DNA of 64,000 nt from the NCBI RefSeq assembly GCF_964656455.1, contig NC_135712.1, positions 73,723,239 to 73,787,238 on the forward strand, written 5' to 3'. Below the pieces are notes generated by a model that saw only the letters and a program-made list of their open reading frames with translations, searched no databases and had not been told where the DNA came from. The stretch comes from Halichoerus grypus. Taxonomy: Eukaryota; Chordata; Mammalia; Carnivora; Phocidae. The position numbers and the translations under genes are program-made. Below are positions 12,291 to 23,079 of the stretch, in pieces. Each line of letters begins with the position of its first letter. Position 1 is the stretch's first letter.

Positions 12291-12375
12291 GATCTACTCT
12301 CCAGCCTCTATGACCTGGGCCAGAGCAGCCTCAGTTCCCCTAGCTATGAGATGAATATGAGCCCGGCGACCCTCT
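12291..12375 (+). repeat. MIR fragment
   Basis: Short sense MIR core: CTATGACCTGGGCCAGAGC, CCTCAGTTCCCCTAGCTATG, AGATGAATATGAG. Confidence 0.4.
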
Positions 12376-13144
12376 ATGCACGCTAAGCCAGGTGGCCTCT
12401 AGCCTTGTGCATCTGGGCATGCTTCTTCCACACCATTGGCTTCCTTGCCTCCATCCTGTAAGATTCTGTGTGCCTTAGAATGGGGCCCTTTTGTCCGTTT
12501 CACTAGAATGGCCCTAACTGCACACCCAACATGAGCAGCAGTTCGAAAGCCTCTGACTAAATGAACAGCATCCACTTCCCTGAGATCCCAGAGATCCCAC
12601 AATCTAAGTGTTCTTTGAATCTCCATTGGCATCTTGATGATTTTTCTCCTGTTACACAGGATGACCGGACAAGATTGATAATACCAATATTGTTTCTCAG
12701 TGCTTTCCTCCTCAGACCTCCCACTGTTGTGAAGGATTGTTTTTGAATTTCCTGTGTATCACTCCCACAGTGGGTCCTCTTTTATTAGTATTTGACTTTA
12801 TTTTATTAAAGTTAACAGTGTAATTTGGAGTCAGTTCTTAAGGTTGATTTAAGAGAAAACAAATCTTACCCATTTACTCTAATTCTGTGTCTATAATGTC
12901 TACGATATTTATGGCGTTAATTTTGTAGGCAATGTATTGTATAGCGGAACAGCATGTTATATACAGGAATGCTGGCACTTTGACTGAAGTATGTGTCCCG
13001 TGGTAGCTTTGTCCTCAGGCATGTAACTAAATATGCACACAGATTCAATGACCAAGTGAGCATTCAGAAACCTCAGGCTCTGGGAGGCTGCCGTGGGAGA
13101 CCAGTGCGGACATGCTAGACCATGGTCATGACGTACCTCTCATT
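12376..13144. other. Intron sequence without recognised element
   Basis: A+T-rich from about 12,780 on. No repeat or gene recognised. Confidence 0.45.
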
Positions 13145-13585
13145 CATCTCTTCTCTCCATTCCTACGTCAGTCACGCTCCGGTGCTGCTCTTTAGTTCCT
13201 CCCCTGGGTCATTACAGAAGGCTCCTGTTTGACTTTCTGGTTGTACATAGCTAATCCATCTTGTATGTGCCCACTAGTCACATCTCCCAGTCCTGGTTAC
13301 TGCCTAGTCATCCCCTTGCTCAAGGATCCTTACTTGCTCCCCATTGCCTGAGTGAGAAGATGACCCTCGGGCCTGGCGTCTAAGCCCCTCTCCACGTTAC
13401 CTGATGAACTTGTCTGATACCTCCCTGCCCCTCTGTCTGATTCACTCATGTCTGGAGCCTGTTGTCACTCCCCTGCCTCTCACAAACTCATCCTCCCTTC
13501 AAAGCCTATTTCTGGGACCAAGAACTCCCAGCCTTCGGGGATTTCTTCCTCTTCCAAACCTTGCAACTCTTACTGTGGCCTAATG
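13145..13585 (+). repeat. L2 fragment, sense
   Basis: Contains TTGCTCCCCATTGCCTGAGT, CTGGCGTCTAAGCCCCTCTC, GACTCACTC-like spacing, CACTCCCCTGCCTCTCAC and GGGATTTCTTCCTCTTCC in the order of the L2 3' region. Diverged. Confidence 0.55.
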
Positions 13586-13591
13586 TACGGG

Positions 13592-14072
13592 TTACTTACT
13601 GCTGTGTAACAGATGCCTCCACAATTTAAAACAACAAATACATATTGTCTCCCGTAGTTTCTGAAGGTTAAGAATCCGGAAGTGGCTTAGGTGGGTGGTT
13701 GTGGCTCAGGATTTCTCATGAGATTCTAGTCAGGCTGTACCATCTGAAGTTTTGGCTGGGGGAAGGATCCACTTCTGGGCTCACTCAAGAGACTTTTGGC
13801 AAGAGACCTCAGTCCTTCTCCACTTGGTCCTCATCATAGGGCTGCTCAATGACATGGCAGCTGGCTTATCCAGAGTGAGCGATGAGAGAGAGAGAAACAG
13901 ACGAAGATGGAAGCTGTAATGCCTTGTGTAACCTAATCTTGGAAGTAAAAACCATCACATCTGTTGGGCACACCGAAGAACCCTGGTACATTATGGAAGA
14001 TGACCACTCGAAAATGTGACTAGCAGAGGGTGAGGTCATTGGGGGCCACCTTCGAGGTTGGCTACTACACCT
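13592..14072 (-). mobile_element. MLT1-type LTR (ERVL-MaLR), antisense
   Basis: The reverse complement carries the MLT1 3' block: an AACCACCCACCTAAGC-like part, AACCTTCAGAAACT, TGTTGTTTTAA and ATCTGTTACACAGCAGTAA. Its start resembles GTAGCCAACCTCGAAGGTGGC. Diverged solo LTR; no internal retroviral sequence is seen. Confidence 0.65.
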
Positions 14073-14194
14073 GCCTTGTCTTTCTGTATGTGTATATATT
14101 GATTTTCCAGCAAGCCTAGGGACTGTTAGAGATCAGAGACTAGTCTCATTCACTGTTGTTGCTTCCATACTTCAAAGTGCTTTTCATGGAGATG

Positions 14195-14350
14195 CTTATT
14201 TTGTCTTCACCATAACCTGTTGGGCTTTTTAAAAACTAATTAATTAAAACAGATGCAGGAAACTAAAGCCCAGAGGGATTAATCGAAGTCAGTCAGCTAC
14301 TATATGACAGTTTGTGATTTCACTCCTAGGTCTTTCTGATCTAAAACTTA
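14195..14350 (-). repeat. MIR fragment
   Basis: Contains ATGCAGGAAACTAAAGCCCA, GTCAGTCAGCTACTATATG and CACTCCTAGGTCTTTCTGAT in reversed MIR order. Confidence 0.55.
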
Positions 14351-14943
14351 TGTTTTTTGCATTTTACTAATAATTTGCTAATTTTGACTTCTGTAAAATA
14401 TTGGCTACAACCCGCTTCCTGTCTGTCAGCTTTGGTGATAATTAAGAACAACTTGGTGGCACCCAACGATGCGGGGAAGTATTTCTTTTTTTTTTTTTTT
14501 TTTTATTATGTTATGTTAATCCCCATACATTACATCATTAGTTTTTGATGTAGTGTTCCATGATTCATTGTTTGCGTATAACACCCAGGGCCCCATGCAG
14601 AACATGCCCTCCTTAATACCCATCACCAGGCTAACCCATCCCCCCATGCCCCTCCCCTCTAGAACCCTCAGTTTGTTTTTCAGAGTCCATAGTCTCTCAT
14701 GGTTCGTCTCCCCTTCTGATTCCCCCCCTTCATTCTTCCCCTCCTGATATCTTCTTTTTTTTTTTTAACATATAATGTATTATTTGTTTCAGAGGTACAG
14801 GTCTGTGATTCATCCATCTTACACAATTCACAGCGCTCACCATAGCACATACCCTCCCCAATGTCTATCACCCAGTCACCCCATCCCTCCCACCCCCCAC
14901 CACTTCAGCAACTCTCCGTTTGTTTCCTGAGATTAAGAACTCC

Positions 14944-17900
14944 TCATATCAGTGAGATCATATGATACATGTCTTTCTCTGATTGACTTATTTCGCTCAG
15001 CATAATACCCTCCAGTTCCATCCACGTCATTGCAAATGGCAAGATCTCATTCTTTCTGATGGCTGCATAATATTCCACTGTATATATACACCACATCTTC
15101 TTTATCCATTCCTCTGTCGATGGACATCTTGGCTCTTTCCACAGTTTGACTATTGTGGACATTGCTGCTATAAACATTGGGGTGCACGTACCCCTTCGGA
15201 TCACTACATTTGTATCCTTGGGGTAAATACCCAGTACTGCAATTGCTGGGTCATAGGGCAGCTCTATTTTCAACTTTTTGAGGAACCTCCATACTGTTTT
15301 CCAGAGTGGCTGCACCAGCTTGCATTCCCACCAACAGTGTAGGAGGGTTCCCCTTTCTCCACATCCCCGCCAACATCTGTCGTTTCCTAACTTGTTAATT
15401 TTAGCCATTCTGACTGGTGTGAGGTGGTATCTCATTGAGGTTTTGATTTGGATTTCCCTGATGCCTAGCAATGTTGAGCACTTTTTCATGTGTCTGTTGG
15501 CCATTTGGATGTCTTCTTTGGCAAAATGTCTGTTCATGTCTTCTGCACATTTCTTGATTGGATCATTTGTTCTTTGGGTGTTGAGTTTGATAAGTTCTTT
15601 ATAGATTTTGGATACTAGCCCTTTCTCTGATCTGTCATTTGCAAATATCTTCTCCCATTCTGTCGGTTGTCTTTTGGTTTTGTTAACTGTTTTTTTTGCT
15701 GTGCAAAAGCTTTTTATCTTGATGAAGTCCCAATAGTTCATTTTTGCCCTTGCTTCCCTTGCCTTTGGCGATGTTTCTAGGGAGAAGTTGCTGCGGCTGA
15801 GGTCTAAGAGGTTGCTGCCTGTGTTCTCCTTTAGGATTATGATGGACTCCTGTCTCACATTTAGGTCTTTCAACCATTTGGAGTCTATTTTTGTGTGTGG
15901 TGTAAGGAAATGGTCCAGTTTCATTCTTCTGCATGTGGCTGTCCAATTTTCCCAACACCATTTGTTGAAGAGACTGTCTTTCTTCCATTGGACATTCTTT
16001 CCTGCTTTGTCAAAGATTAGTTGACCATAGAGTTGAGGGTCCATTTCTGGGCTCTCTATTCTGTTCCATTGATCTGTGTGTCTGTTTTTGTGCCAGTACC
16101 ATACTGTCTTGATGATGACAGCTTTGTAATAGAGTTTGAGTGCGGAATTGTGATGCCACCAGCTTTGCTTTTCTTTTTCAACATTCCTCTGGCTATTTGG
16201 GGTCTTTTCTGGTTCCATACAAATTTTAGGATTATTTGTTCCATTTCTTTGAAAAAAGTGGCTGGTATTTTGATGGGGATTGCATTGAATGTGTAGATTG
16301 CTCTAGGTAACATTGACATCTTCACAATATTTGTTCTTCCAATCCATGAGCATGGAACAAATTTTTCCATTTCTTTATGTCTTCCTCAATTTCTTTCATG
16401 AGTATTTTATAGTTTTCTGAGTACAGATCCTTTGCCTCTTTGGTTAGATTTATTCCTAGGTATCTTAAGGTTTTGGGTGCAACCGTAAATGGGATCGACT
16501 CCTTAATTTCTCTTTCTTCTGTCTTGTTGTTGGTGTATAGCAATGCCACTGACTTCTGTGCATTGATTTTATATCCTGCCACTTTACTGAATTCCTGTAT
16601 GAGTTCTAGCAGTTTTGGGGTGGAGTCTTTTGGGTTTTCCACGTAAAGTATCATATCATCTGCAAAGAGTGAGAGTTTGACTTCTTCTTTGCCAATTCGG
16701 ATGCCTTTTATTTCTTTTTGTTGTCTGGTTGCTGTGGCTAGGACTTCTAATACTATGTTGAATAGCAGTGGTGATAGTGGACATCCCTGCCGCGTTCCTG
16801 ACCTTAGGGGGAAAGCTCTCAGTTTTTCCCCATTGAGAATGATATTCGCTGTGGATTTTTCATAGATGGCTTTTATGATATTGAGGTACGTACCCTCTAT
16901 CCCTATACTCTGAAGAGTTTTGATCAAGAAAGGATGCTGGACCTTGTCAAATGCTTTTTCTGCATCTATAGAGAGGATCATATGGCTCCTGTTCTTTCTT
17001 TTATTAATGTATCACATTGTTTGATTTGCGGATGTTGAACCACCCTTGCAGCCCAGGGATAAATCCCACTTGGTCGTGGTGAATAATCCTTTTAATGTAC
17101 TGTTGGATCCTATTGGCTAGTATTTTGGTGAGAATTTTTGCATCCATGATCATCAAGGATATTGGTCTGTAATTCTCCTTATTGATGGGGTCTTTGTCTG
17201 GTTTTGGGATCAAGGTAACGGTGGCCTCATAAAACGAGTTTGGAAGTTTTCTTTCCATTTCTAATTTTTGGAACAGTTTCAGAAGAATAGGTATTAATTC
17301 TTCTTTAAATGTTTGGTAGAATTCCCCTGGGAAGCCACCTGGCCCTGGGCTTTTGTTTGTTGGGAGATTTTTGATGACTGCTTCAATTTCCTTAGTGGTT
17401 ATAGGTCTGTGCAGGTGTTCTATTTCTTCCTGGTTCAGTTTTGGTAGTTGATACATCTCTAGGAATGCATCCATTTCTTCCAGATTATCTAATTTGCTGG
17501 CATAGAATTGCTCATAATATGTTCTTATAATTGTTTGTATTTCTTTGGTGTTGGTTGTGATCTCTCCTCTTTCATTCATGATTTTGTTGATTTGGGTCAT
17601 TTCTCTTTTCTTTTTGATAAGTATGGCCAGGGGTTTATCAATTTTGTTAATTCTCAAAGTACCAGCTCCTAGTTTCGTTGATCTGTTCTGCTGTTCTTTT
17701 GGTTTCTATTTCATTGATTTCTGCTCTGATCTTTATTATTTCTCTTCTCCTGCTGGGTTTAGGTTTTATTTGCTGTTCTTTCTCTAGCTCCTTTAGGTGT
17801 AGGGTTAGGTTGTGTATTGGAGACCTTTCTTGTTTCTTGAGAAAGGCTTGTATTGCTATATACTTGCCTCTTAGGACTGCCTTTGCTGCATCCCAAAGAT

Positions 17901-18744
17901 TTTGAACAGTTGTGTTTTCATTTTCATTGGTTTCCATGAATTTTTTAAATTCTTCTTTAATTTCCGGGTTGACCCATTCATTCTTTAGTAGGATGCTCTT
18001 TAGCCTCCATGTATTTGAGTTCTTTCTGACTATCCTCTTGTGATTGAGTTCTAGTTTCAAAGCATTGTGGTCTGAAAATATGCAGGGAATGATCCCAGTC
18101 TTTTGGTACCAGTTGAAACCTGATTTGTGACCTAGGATGTGATCTATTCTGGAGAATGTTCCATGGGCACTAGAGAAGAATGTGTATTCTGTTGCTTTGG
18201 GATGGAATGTTCTGAATATATCTGTGAAGTCCATTTGTTCCAGTGTGTCATTTAAAGTCTTTATTTCCTTGTTGATCTTTTGCTTAGATGATCTGTCCAT
18301 TTCAGTGAGGGGGGTGTTAGTCCCCTACTATTATTGTATTGTTGTCAATGTGTTTCTTTGCTTTTGTTATTAATTGCCTTATATAATTGGCTGCTCCCAT
18401 GTTAGGGGCATAGATATTTACAAATGTTAGAACTTCTTGTTGGATAGACCCTTTAAGTAGGATATAGTGTCCTTCCTCATCTCTTATTTCAGTCTTTGAT
18501 TTAAAATCTAATTTGTCTGGTATAAGGATTGCCACCCCAGCTTTCTTTTGATGTCCATTAGCATGGTAAATGGTTTTCCACCCCCTCACTTTCAATCTGG
18601 GGGTGTCTTTGGGTCTAAAATTAGTCTCTTGCAGACAGCATATCGATGGGTCTTGTTTTTTTATCCAATCTGATAGCCTGTATCTTTTGATTGGGGCATT
18701 TACCCCATTTACGTTCAGGGTAACTATTGAAAGATAGGAATTTC
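14944..18744 (-). pseudogene. L1 ORF2 (endonuclease / reverse transcriptase), broken by frameshifts
   Basis: ORF2 would encode the APE-type endonuclease, reverse transcriptase and C-terminal Cys-rich domain. Recognisable pieces in order: endonuclease N-terminus with N-V-N-G and L-Q-E-T (about 18,744-18,317), the rest of the endonuclease ending in S-D-H (18,300-17,647), fingers/palm of the RT (17,657-17,004), RT catalytic part with motif A (S-I-D-A-E-K-A-F-D) and F-A-D-D at 16,666-16,655 (16,981-16,322), and the C-terminal domain with a C-x3-C...H...C cluster (16,370-14,944). Reading-frame changes fall near 18,316, 17,655, 17,005, 16,365 and 16,150-16,218. The start-Met region near 18,744 also looks shifted by a base. 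The enzyme is therefore dead. Confidence 0.93.
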
Positions 18745-18832
18745 ATGCCATTGTATTGCCTGTAAGGTGACTGTTACTGTATATTGTCTGTGTTCCTTTC
18801 TGGTCTATGTTGCTTTTAGGCTCTCTCTTTGC

Positions 18833-19729
18833 TTAGAGGACCCCTTTCAAGATTTCCTGTAGGGCTGGTTTTGTGTTTGCAAATTCCTTTAGTTTTTGTT
18901 TGTCCTGGAAGCTTTTTATCTCTCCTTCTATTTTCAATGACAGCCTAGCTGGATATAGTATTCTTGGCTGCATATTTTTCTCATTTAGTGCTCTGAATAT
19001 ATCCTGCCAGTCCTTTCTGGCCTGCCAGATCTTTGTGGATAGGTCTGTTGCCAGTCTAATGTTTCTACCATTGTAGGTTACAGATGTCTTCTCCCAAGCT
19101 GCTTTCAGGATTTTCTCTTTGTTTCTGAGACTCATAAATTTTACTATTAGATGTCGGGGTGTTGACCTATTTTTATTGATTTTGAGAGGGGTTCTTTGTG
19201 CCTCCTGGATTTTGATGCCTGTTTCCTTCCCCAAATTAGGGAAGTTCGTTGCTGTAATTTGCTCCAATATACCTTCTGCCCCTCTCTCTCTTTCTTCTTC
19301 TTCTGGGATCCCAATTATTCTAAAGTTGTTTTGTCTTATGGTATCGCTTAGCTCTCGAATTCTGCCCTCGTGATCCAGTAGTTGTTTATCTCTCTTTTTC
19401 TCAGCTTCTTTATTTCCCATCATTTGGTCTTCTATATCACTGATTCTCTCTTCTGCCTCATTTATACTAGCAGTTAGCGCCCCCATTTTTGATTGCACCT
19501 CATTAATAGCCTTTTTGATTTCGACTTGGTTAGATTTTAGTTCTTTTATTTCTCCAGAAAGGGTTTCTCTAATAACTTCCATGCTTTTTTCAAGCCCAGC
19601 TAGTATTTTTAAAGTGATGATTCTGAACTCTAGATCTGACATCGTACTAATGCCCGTATTGATTAGGTCCCTGGGAGTCGGTACTACCTCTTGTTCTTTT
19701 TGTTGAGGTGATTTTTTCTGTCCTGTCAT
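18833..19729 (-). CDS. L1 ORF1 protein, intact (298 aa)
   Basis: This is the RNA-binding ORF1p of the full-length L1; in active elements it trimerises on L1 RNA in cytoplasmic particles and acts as a nucleic-acid chaperone. Seen: a basic/polar N-terminus, a heptad-like coiled coil at about residues 40-125, an RRM core at about 134-212 with the strand F-R-I-I-G-I-P near 137-142, and a C-terminal domain at about 215-295 with the family pattern Y-N-G-R-N-I-R-L and R-K-D-W. The frame is complete from Met to stop with no internal stop, although ORF2 of the same copy is broken. The start is chosen because it is the first Met of the frame and follows the long 5' UTR. It overlaps no host exon. Whether it is expressed cannot be judged from sequence. 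Confidence 0.93.
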   Translation of the reverse strand: MTGQKKSPQQKEQEVVPTPRDLINTGISTMSDLEFRIITLKILAGLEKSMEVIRETLSGEIKELKSNQVEIKKAINEVQSKMGALTASINEAEERISDIEDQMMGNKEAEKKRDKQLLDHEGRIRELSDTIRQNNFRIIGIPEEEERERGAEGILEQITATNFPNLGKETGIKIQEAQRTPLKINKNRSTPRHLIVKFMSLRNKEKILKAAWEKTSVTYNGRNIRLATDLSTKIWQARKDWQDIFRALNEKNMQPRILYPARLSLKIEGEIKSFQDKQKLKEFANTKPALQEILKGVL

Positions 19730-19924
19730 TTTGTCCAGAGGAGAATAGATGAATGAGAGAACAAAATGCTAACAGGGTAACAACGTGCCCAGAAAATATA
19801 CTGTAAACAAATCAGAAAAGACCTGAAGCCAGGGGAAAAGAAAGGGAAAGAGAGAAAAAAGAAAAAGGAAAAAAAAAGAAAAAGAAAAAGATAAACAAAA
19901 TCAGAGCAAAACAAAAAAAAAACA

Positions 19925-20450
19925 GAATATGATCAAATATGATCAGGCTGGTGCATAGATCAGTGCCACACACTAGATTTTGGGTGTATTTTGGTCTGTT
20001 AGAAGAAAGTGACTCCCAAAATTTTAAAGAAAGAAAAATTTATATATGTACAAAAATAAGGGTTGATATGTTGAAGGGATGGAATATGACTGTAAAGATG
20101 AAAATTATGAAAAAATTTATAAAAGGAATTCATAAGAAGTTGTTTGAAAAAAGAAAGAAGAGGATTTAAAAAAATAAAAGAAAAAGAAAGGGAGAGAATA
20201 TGATCAGGCAGGAGAGTAGAACAAAACCATACACTAGAGATTTAGGGTATATTTTGATCTGTTAGAAGAAACTCTCTCAAAATTTTAAAGAGAGAACAAC
20301 TTATATATATATATGCCAAAAATAAGGGTATCTACTCTGAAGGGATAGAATATGACTCTAAAAATGAAAAATAAAAATGTTTTTTTAAAAAAGGGATTGA
20401 TAAGATGTTGGTTGAAAAAGGGAAAAAGAAAACTTCAAAAAAAAAAAGTT
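19925..20450 (-). repeat. Two-copy degenerate tandem repeat (~265 bp) in the L1 5' UTR
   Basis: Unit A (19,925-20,195) and unit B (20,196-about 20,450) share ordered anchors: GAATATGATCA at 19,925 and 20,196, CTGTTAGAAG at 19,996 and 20,259, CAAAATTTTAAAGA, and GAATATGAC at 20,082 and 20,348. Offsets are 263-271 bases. The units are very A+T-rich and diverged from each other. Confidence 0.85.
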
Positions 20451-21531
20451 AAAAAAAAATAACTTTGAAAGAGTAAAGAATCACGGTAAAAAAGCCATGG
20501 ATTCTATGTGCATTATTCCTCTAGCGCTGGAGTTCTGCCGTTCTCGTTGATTGGTAAACTTGGTCTTGGCTGGCTGTTCTTGCTGATCTTCTGGGGGATG
20601 GGCCTGTTGCCGTGGTTCCCAAATGTCTTTGCCGGAGGCGGAATTGCCCCGCCCTTGCCAGGTCAGGGCTAAGTCATCTGCTCGGGTTTGCTCTCAGGAG
20701 CTTTTGTTCCCTGCAAGCTTTCGGTACAGCTTTGGAGGACAGGAGTGAAAATGGCAGCCTCCCAATCTCCGCCCCGGAGGAGCTGAGAACTCGGGGCCCT
20801 GCTCCTCAGTGCACCCCCAGAGAAAAGCAGTCAATCGCTCCCGTCTCCCCGGTCTCCAGCTGCGCTCCGTGCTGACCCAGCCTGTGCCCGAGTGTTTCTA
20901 TCTCTGGTACCCGACCCCATGTGGAGTCTCCAAACCCAGCAGATCCCTGCAATGCGCTCCCATGCCACTCCTGCCAGGGGAGGAAGGGGACTCTCCCCGG
21001 ATCTGCCGCTTGTTGGGTCCCTGCTGGAGGAGCAGTGGCCCAACTGTGCCCCGGATCATGGTTTATGGCAACTCCGAGCTGAGAGCCCACGCCTCAGCTA
21101 CGTCTCTGCATCCGGCTTCCCTGCTCCGATCCCTGGGAGCTCTGCTGCACTCAGGCACCCCCGGTCTTTCTGTGACCCCGAGGGTCCTGAGACCACACTG
21201 TCCCACGAGGGTTCCACCCCCCAGTTAGTCACTGGAGCAACGTCCCTCAGCGGAGCCGACTTTTAAAAGTTCCGATTTTGTGCTCCGCGGCTCTATCACT
21301 TGCCAGAAGTGGCCGACGGAGGCCCCCTCCCCCGCCGTCTATCCTCCCGAATATCGCCTCAGATTCACTTCTCCGCACGTCCTGCCTTCCAGAAAGTGGT
21401 TGCTTTTCTGTTCAGAGAGTTGTTGCTATTCTTTTCTTCGATCTCCTGTTGAGTTCGTAAGTGTTCAGAATGGTTTGATCCCTATCCAGCTGAATTCCTG
21501 GGACCAGACGAAATTTAGGTCTCCTACTCCT

Positions 21532-21542
21532 CCGCCATCTTG
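21532..21542 (-). promoter_or_regulatory. YY1-type motif at L1 5' end
   Basis: On the minus strand the sequence reads CAAGATGGCGG, starting about 13 bases from the element's first base. This is the YY1 core in the position typical of mammalian L1 5' UTRs, where it helps fix the transcription start. Confidence 0.75.
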
Positions 21543-21959
21543 CTCCTCCTGCCCGGAAGTATTTCTATAAAGCAATTCCAAGACAGGAAGAGTTTCTAAG
21601 AAGTTGTCCTAATCAACTGAAATCTCATCTTCTGGGCTTTCATTTATTCAGCAACTGTTTAATCAAAGCCCTGATTTTATCTGACTCTTCTGCTGAGCAG
21701 TGTTGCTTAAGAGGCCCATACGAGTGCCATGTTTCAACAGGTTTTTCACACTCAGTCCTTGGGGGAGGTCTCACCTGGTACCTTCCATCATAAGACACTG
21801 CCTACCACAAAACCTTGCTCATCTGCTTCAAACAGAATGAGAACAGACTCTGGGTTTTCTAGGTTTGGTGTGATGGAGCCATAATTTAAGTTGGAATATA
21901 ACCTGATAAATTGTCCTAGATACTGTGACTCCGTTCACAGGGAGGTTGGTGTGATGGTA

Positions 21960-22013
21960 GGGTAGGGGAAGGGAAGAAAAGAAAAGAAAAAAGGGAAAAA
22001 GGAAAAGGAAAGT
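21960..22013. repeat. GAAAA/GGAAA-rich simple repeat
   Basis: Purine-only tract (AGAAAAGAAAAGAAAAAAGG and similar) of about 50 bases. Confidence 0.85.
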
Positions 22014-22448
22014 CCTTGCTGTGCCCTTGAACACAAAGTTCTGGTGGTTGAATTAAAGGAGCTTTGATTTTTTTTTTCATTTTGAACAAAACTCTGGCCC
22101 CCAGAGTTGACTTTCAAAGTGTGGAATGAGTACAAGTGTTTCTAATTTCAGTCATTCTTCCTTTATTCTCTGCAGAAAGGGGAACACTGCAGGTGGCTTT
22201 CGAAAACTTGAACCCCTCGAGTTTTTGTGTTCCCTCTCATGATCATCTTTTATGTCTGCAGGGGGCATTTAGAATTATTCTAGTAATGCTCCTTTGGCTT
22301 TTTGACTTATTGGCTAAAGATACTTTTTTTTTCTTTTAATATTCTTGATTTAGGTATGTCCTCCAACCCTTAGGCCTGGAAAAGTTTTCAGTATTGTTTT
22401 TCAAGCTCTTTTCTTATCTCTGCATAGGTATGCTTTTCATTTTTTACT

Positions 22449-22461
22449 CCCCCCCCCCCCC
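22449..22461. repeat. Poly(C) tract
   Basis: Thirteen C followed by G and five more C. Length in a single read should be treated with caution, because homopolymers are error-prone. Confidence 0.85.
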
Positions 22462-23079
22462 GCCCCCGTCACGGCCATGGAGTGGTTTAAATATTACAGT
22501 AGAATTCTGTCTCACCACACTGAGTTTTCCCAAAACTGTGGAATTTCTTGGATCTCTTTAAAGAGACCGAAAACACTGGGGAGGAGGAGAGGATGAGAAA
22601 GGGATTTGAAAGAGAACTGCGAATGAGCTTTCTCAGATACTTTCATACTCCTAGGTGGTTATAAATTGTTTTCAGTGTAGATTGACACTCACTTGAATAC
22701 TCAGGAGTCAATTTCTTTTCTCTGGAGCTCTGAGAAAGTTCCCATTCTGATGACAGTAGAATTCTGTCTCACTACTTTGTTTTCAGGTCTGCATGTATCT
22801 ATATCTATATGCAAATAATACTTAAATATTTATGTGGAGACATACCCTTAAGCGCAAAGTATTTCCAGAAACGTTCATATGTATTTGCAGTTCCTTCTCA
22901 CTCTCACCCCCAATATAAATGTGCATTTAAATATTCAGGGGAGCAACTGTAAATCCTTGAGAGAAGTTACCTGGTCAGGTAGCTTTGGTCAGTTGAGGTA
23001 CATGTTATGGGGCCTACCCAGACACAATTCCTAGGAACGCCACAGGTAAGACATGCCCACCAGAAAGAAAACACAGTTT

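Larger units (their letters stand above)
14487..21554 (-). mobile_element. Full-length LINE-1 (carnivoran type), antisense to MB21D2
   Basis: A ~7.07 kb element on the minus strand: 5' end at 21,554, poly(A) read as the T-run at 14,487-14,504. It is flanked by a perfect 12-bp target-site duplication GGAAGTATTTCT (14,475-14,486 and 21,555-21,566), the hallmark of target-primed reverse transcription. Order in element sense: GC-rich 5' UTR (21,554-19,730), intact ORF1 (19,729-18,833), ~90-base spacer, damaged ORF2 (about 18,744-14,944), 3' UTR with an internal A-rich tract (T-run near 14,754-14,766) and an AATAAA signal (14,502-14,507 in reverse). ORF2 frameshifts mean it cannot retrotranspose autonomously. 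Confidence 0.96.
19730..21554 (-). promoter_or_regulatory. L1 5' UTR / internal promoter region
   Basis: About 1.8 kb between the element's 5' end and ORF1. The outer part (about 20,520-21,554) is G+C- and CpG-rich, and the inner part (about 19,830-20,470) is very A-rich with an internal duplication. In the L1 family this region holds a sense Pol II promoter and often an antisense promoter. Here the antisense direction is +, the direction of MB21D2. Activity is inference. Confidence 0.8.
21567..23079. other. Intron sequence with simple repeats
   Basis: Between the L1 and the 118-bp array. It holds the purine tract, the poly(C) run and a 20-base exact repeat ACAGTAGAATTCTGTCTCAC at 22,496-22,515 and 22,753-22,772. 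Confidence 0.5.

Noticed and set aside
14983..15342. 119-codon plus-strand ORF and several others across 14.9-19.7 kb
   Set aside because: Shadows of the L1 ORF1/ORF2 sequence on the opposite strand.
20612..21570. Cluster of overlapping ORFs in a G+C-rich stretch, resembling a CpG-island gene
   Set aside because: It lies inside the L1 5' UTR, bounded by the L1 5' end and the target-site duplication; the G+C content is that of the L1 promoter.
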